Assembly: GCA_945929285.1 (NCBI GenBank)
Contig: CAMEOC010000033.1
Coordinates: forward strand, 1 to 8,436
DNA: 8,436 nucleotides
Source of the DNA: an uncultured Mucispirillum sp.
GTDB lineage: Bacteria; Chrysiogenota; Deferribacteres; Deferribacterales; Mucispirillaceae
Direction of reading: 5' to 3'
Shown here: one piece after another, positions 5,928 through 8,436 of the stretch
Layout of the letters: every line of letters starts with the position of its first letter
How positions within the stretch are numbered: the stretch's first letter is position 1
Translations under genes and position numbers: made by a program
The notes under the pieces: model-generated
The model's input: the letters and a program-made list of their open reading frames with translations, nothing else
The model's database searches: none
Told to the model about the DNA's origin: nothing

Positions 5928-8436
5928 ATGAAAGCATTCAAGTTATTTACATCAATTTATACCACCTTGATTTTGCTTGCAATTTATGCTCTTTTATGTG
6001 CTATTGCAACATTTATTGAGGCAGATGTAGCATACGGAACACAAGCTGCACAGGATATGATTTATAGAACACCTCTATTTAACATTGTCCATTTACTGCT
6101 GCTTTTAAATTTAGTAGCTGTATTTATTGACAGGAAAATATGGAAATCAAAAAAATATTACAGCATAATACTTCATATTTCTTTTATAGTAATATTATTA
6201 GGTGCTGCAATTACCAGATTTTATGGTTTTGAAGGTTTAGTTCATATTAGAGAAGGTCAGTCATCAAATGCTATTATTACATTAGAAGAATATATTAATA
6301 TTGATGCAGAAATAAACGGCGAGCTTTACCACACAAATATACCAGTTAGGTACAACCCTGTTACACAAACAGAGTTTCACAAGTCTATACCATTAAATAA
6401 TAAAATACTTGAAATAAAATATAACTCATATATAGATGGTGGCAAGGATAACTTTAATTTAATTAATTTAACAGTATCTTATGACGGTGAGTCTAAAAAT
6501 ATTACACTTCCGCAAAGCTATCTTGATGCTAATATAGGTGAATTTTTAACCCTTGGGGGAGTAAACTTTAAGTTTGTATGGGGCCCAACAGAGCTTATTA
6601 TGCCATTTGAAATGCATTTGGAAGATTTTATTGTTACAAGGTATCCAGGCTCAAAAAGCCCTTCTTCCTATAAATCAAAAATTTTAGTAACAGATTTGGA
6701 AAGTAAATCTAAATTTGATTATGAGATATTTATGAATAATGTATTAGATTATAAAGGTTACAGGTTTTTCCAGTCATCTTATGACCCAGATGAAAAAGGC
6801 ACTATTTTAAGTGTAAATAAAGACCCAGGTAAACTGCCAACATACCTTGGTTACTTTTTATTAACGGTTGGTTTTGTTTGGAGCTTTTTTGGTAAATACG
6901 GTAGAATTTGGCAGTTAAGTAAATATTTGAAAAAACAAAACTTATATATTTTTATAGCAGCTATTTCTTCCATACTTTTAATGAATACAGCAAAGGCTTA
7001 TGCAGAAGAAAATACTGGCCATGCAGCTCATACTGTAAATATCAGCCAGCAGGAAATAGATGTATTAATTGAAAATATTAAAACAAAAATGGGATCTCAC
7101 TCTGAAAAAGCAGCTAAAATATTAGTGCAGGATTTCCAGGGTAGAATTAAGCCAATAGATACTCTTGCTTTAGATGTTCTTCATAAATTAATTAGAAAAG
7201 AAGAATATAAAGGCATGAATCACATGGAAGTATTTCTTGGCATGATGATGTATAGCGACCATTTCAAAAACATGAAAATGTTCCCTACAAAAACAAAAGA
7301 AATGAGGCTGCTTTTAGGCACACCTGTTGATGATAAATATGTATCATTTAACGATATTTTTGATGAAGCAGGCAGGTATAAGTTAAACGATGCTGTGGAA
7401 AAAGCTAACCAGGTTAGCCCATATAACAGAAACCAGTTTGAAAAAGAGTTATTAAAATTTAATGAGCGTATGGGTATAGCTTATTATGTATATTCTTCTC
7501 AAATGTTTTTAGTAATACCTGATATTACAGGGAAATCTACAGGGTTTATATCTCCAGGAGCTGCAATATCCACATTTGATAAAGATAATGCTACACAAGT
7601 ACAAAACATAATGCAGGATTACTTTAAAGCAATAGATGAGGCATTAAATACTAATAACTGGCAGCATGCAGATAAAGCTTTAGCAGATTTATCTACATAC
7701 CAAAGAACTCACGGCCATTACCTTGTGCCTTCTGATGGTAAAATATTTATAGAAATATTAATGAATACATATAACCCATTTAAAAACTTAACTATGGTTT
7801 ATGTGCTTTTAGGCTTAATATTATTTGGGTTTGTATTAACTGCCATATTAAAAAACAAGCCTGTTAATAAAATTGCAGGCAGAATATTATTTGGTTTATC
7901 TATTATAGCTGTTGTTATGCATACATTAGGCTTAATATTTAGGTGGTATATAGCAGGCTATGCTCCTTGGAGTAACGCTTATGAATCTATGATATATATT
8001 GCCTGGGCTGGTGCTGTTGCAGGGCTTATATTCTTTAGAAAATCATTACTGGCAGTTTCAGCTACAAACTTTGTGGCAGGTATAACATTATTTGTGGCAA
8101 ATTTAGGATTTATGGACCCACAAATAGGCACATTAGTTCCAGTATTAAAATCATACTGGCTTAATATACATGTTTCTGTAATTACAGCAAGTTACAGCTT
8201 CTTTGGGTTATCTTTAGTGCTTGGTGTAGTTGGGCTTTTACTTTTCATATTAAGAAGTGATAAAAGAAAACATATAGACCAAAGTATATTAAATATTAAT
8301 GCTATAAATGAAATAAGCTTAATATTAGGCTTAGGCTTATTAACTATCGGCACATTTTTAGGCGGTGTGTGGGCTAACGAAAGCTGGGGCAGATACTGGG
8401 GCTGGGACCCAAAAGAAACATGGTCGTTAATAACTA
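5928..8436 (+). CDS. ccsBA: Fused ResB-CcsA cytochrome c synthase, System II (first 836 residues; 3' end beyond window)
   Basis: CcsBA is an inner-membrane protein that carries haem outward and attaches it to CXXCH motifs of periplasmic apocytochromes c. The N-terminal ResB/CcsB half has three transmembrane helices (about 11-32, 49-67, 77-95), a periplasmic domain, and a fourth helix at about 306-321. His83 in ILHISF sits in helix 3, where fused CcsBA proteins have a transmembrane haem-ligand His. A further helix at 340-358 leads into an extracytoplasmic segment of about 260 residues that includes DFQGRIKPIDTLALDVLHK. The CcsA half starts near 622 and shows APWSNAYES (679-687), His748 in NIHVSVITASY (external haem-ligand His) and the WWD motif WGRYWGWDPKETWSLI at 820-835. 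The remaining transmembrane and periplasmic His ligands lie past the edge. The start ATG has TAGGAG 11 bases upstream. The family is usually 900-1100 residues long, so only the C-terminus is missing. It implies c-type cytochromes and a respiratory metabolism. Confidence 0.95.
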   Translation, partial: MKAFKLFTSIYTTLILLAIYALLCAIATFIEADVAYGTQAAQDMIYRTPLFNIVHLLLLLNLVAVFIDRKIWKSKKYYSIILHISFIVILLGAAITRFYGFEGLVHIREGQSSNAIITLEEYINIDAEINGELYHTNIPVRYNPVTQTEFHKSIPLNNKILEIKYNSYIDGGKDNFNLINLTVSYDGESKNITLPQSYLDANIGEFLTLGGVNFKFVWGPTELIMPFEMHLEDFIVTRYPGSKSPSSYKSKILVTDLESKSKFDYEIFMNNVLDYKGYRFFQSSYDPDEKGTILSVNKDPGKLPTYLGYFLLTVGFVWSFFGKYGRIWQLSKYLKKQNLYIFIAAISSILLMNTAKAYAEENTGHAAHTVNISQQEIDVLIENIKTKMGSHSEKAAKILVQDFQGRIKPIDTLALDVLHKLIRKEEYKGMNHMEVFLGMMMYSDHFKNMKMFPTKTKEMRLLLGTPVDDKYVSFNDIFDEAGRYKLNDAVEKANQVSPYNRNQFEKELLKFNERMGIAYYVYSSQMFLVIPDITGKSTGFISPGAAISTFDKDNATQVQNIMQDYFKAIDEALNTNNWQHADKALADLSTYQRTHGHYLVPSDGKIFIEILMNTYNPFKNLTMVYVLLGLILFGFVLTAILKNKPVNKIAGRILFGLSIIAVVMHTLGLIFRWYIAGYAPWSNAYESMIYIAWAGAVAGLIFFRKSLLAVSATNFVAGITLFVANLGFMDPQIGTLVPVLKSYWLNIHVSVITASYSFFGLSLVLGVVGLLLFILRSDKRKHIDQSILNINAINEISLILGLGLLTIGTFLGGVWANESWGRYWGWDPKETWSLIT

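Overview
The window looks like chromosomal DNA from a very AT-rich bacterium with a Gram-negative envelope. The evidence is a signal-peptide-bearing outer-membrane beta-barrel protein, strong AGGTG-type ribosome binding sites, and a fused ResB-CcsA cytochrome c maturation protein (System II) of the kind seen in Epsilonproteobacteria, Bacteroidetes and some other anaerobes. Low-GC Deferribacteres such as Mucispirillum are a plausible host, but that is an inference from gene content and composition, not from a match.

Left arm, minus strand, read right to left from about 4246 to 1: purC (SAICAR synthetase, purine biosynthesis), a 589-residue degenerate PEP-synthase-like protein, a 303-residue outer-membrane beta-barrel protein, and the first 211 residues of dnaA (replication initiator), cut by the window edge. 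The gaps are 29, 2 and 22 bases, so these four genes are probably one transcription unit. The PEP-synthase-like protein keeps the family scaffold but lacks most of the ATP-grasp domain and has Phe where the phospho-carrier His should be. It is therefore probably a pseudoenzyme, tightly coupled to the outer-membrane gene. dnaA at the end of such a unit is an unusual arrangement.

Centre, 4247-4480: a 234-base, very AT-rich divergent intergenic region. It carries a candidate promoter for the rightward regulator, overlapped by an 18-base inverted repeat, and a weaker candidate -10 element for the purC unit.

Right arm, plus strand: an Lrp/AsnC-family regulator (4481-4930), a family 2 glycosyltransferase (4953-5720), a 207-base gap with a candidate -10 and ribosome binding site, then a fused ResB-CcsA cytochrome c synthase (ccsBA, 5928 to the right edge). 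The last is truncated just after the haem-binding WWD motif starts.

There are no RNA genes, insertion sequences, CRISPR arrays or phage signatures. The most unusual items are the PEP-synthase-like pseudoenzyme paired with an outer-membrane protein, and the placement of dnaA behind purC with a consensus DnaA box inside its own coding sequence.
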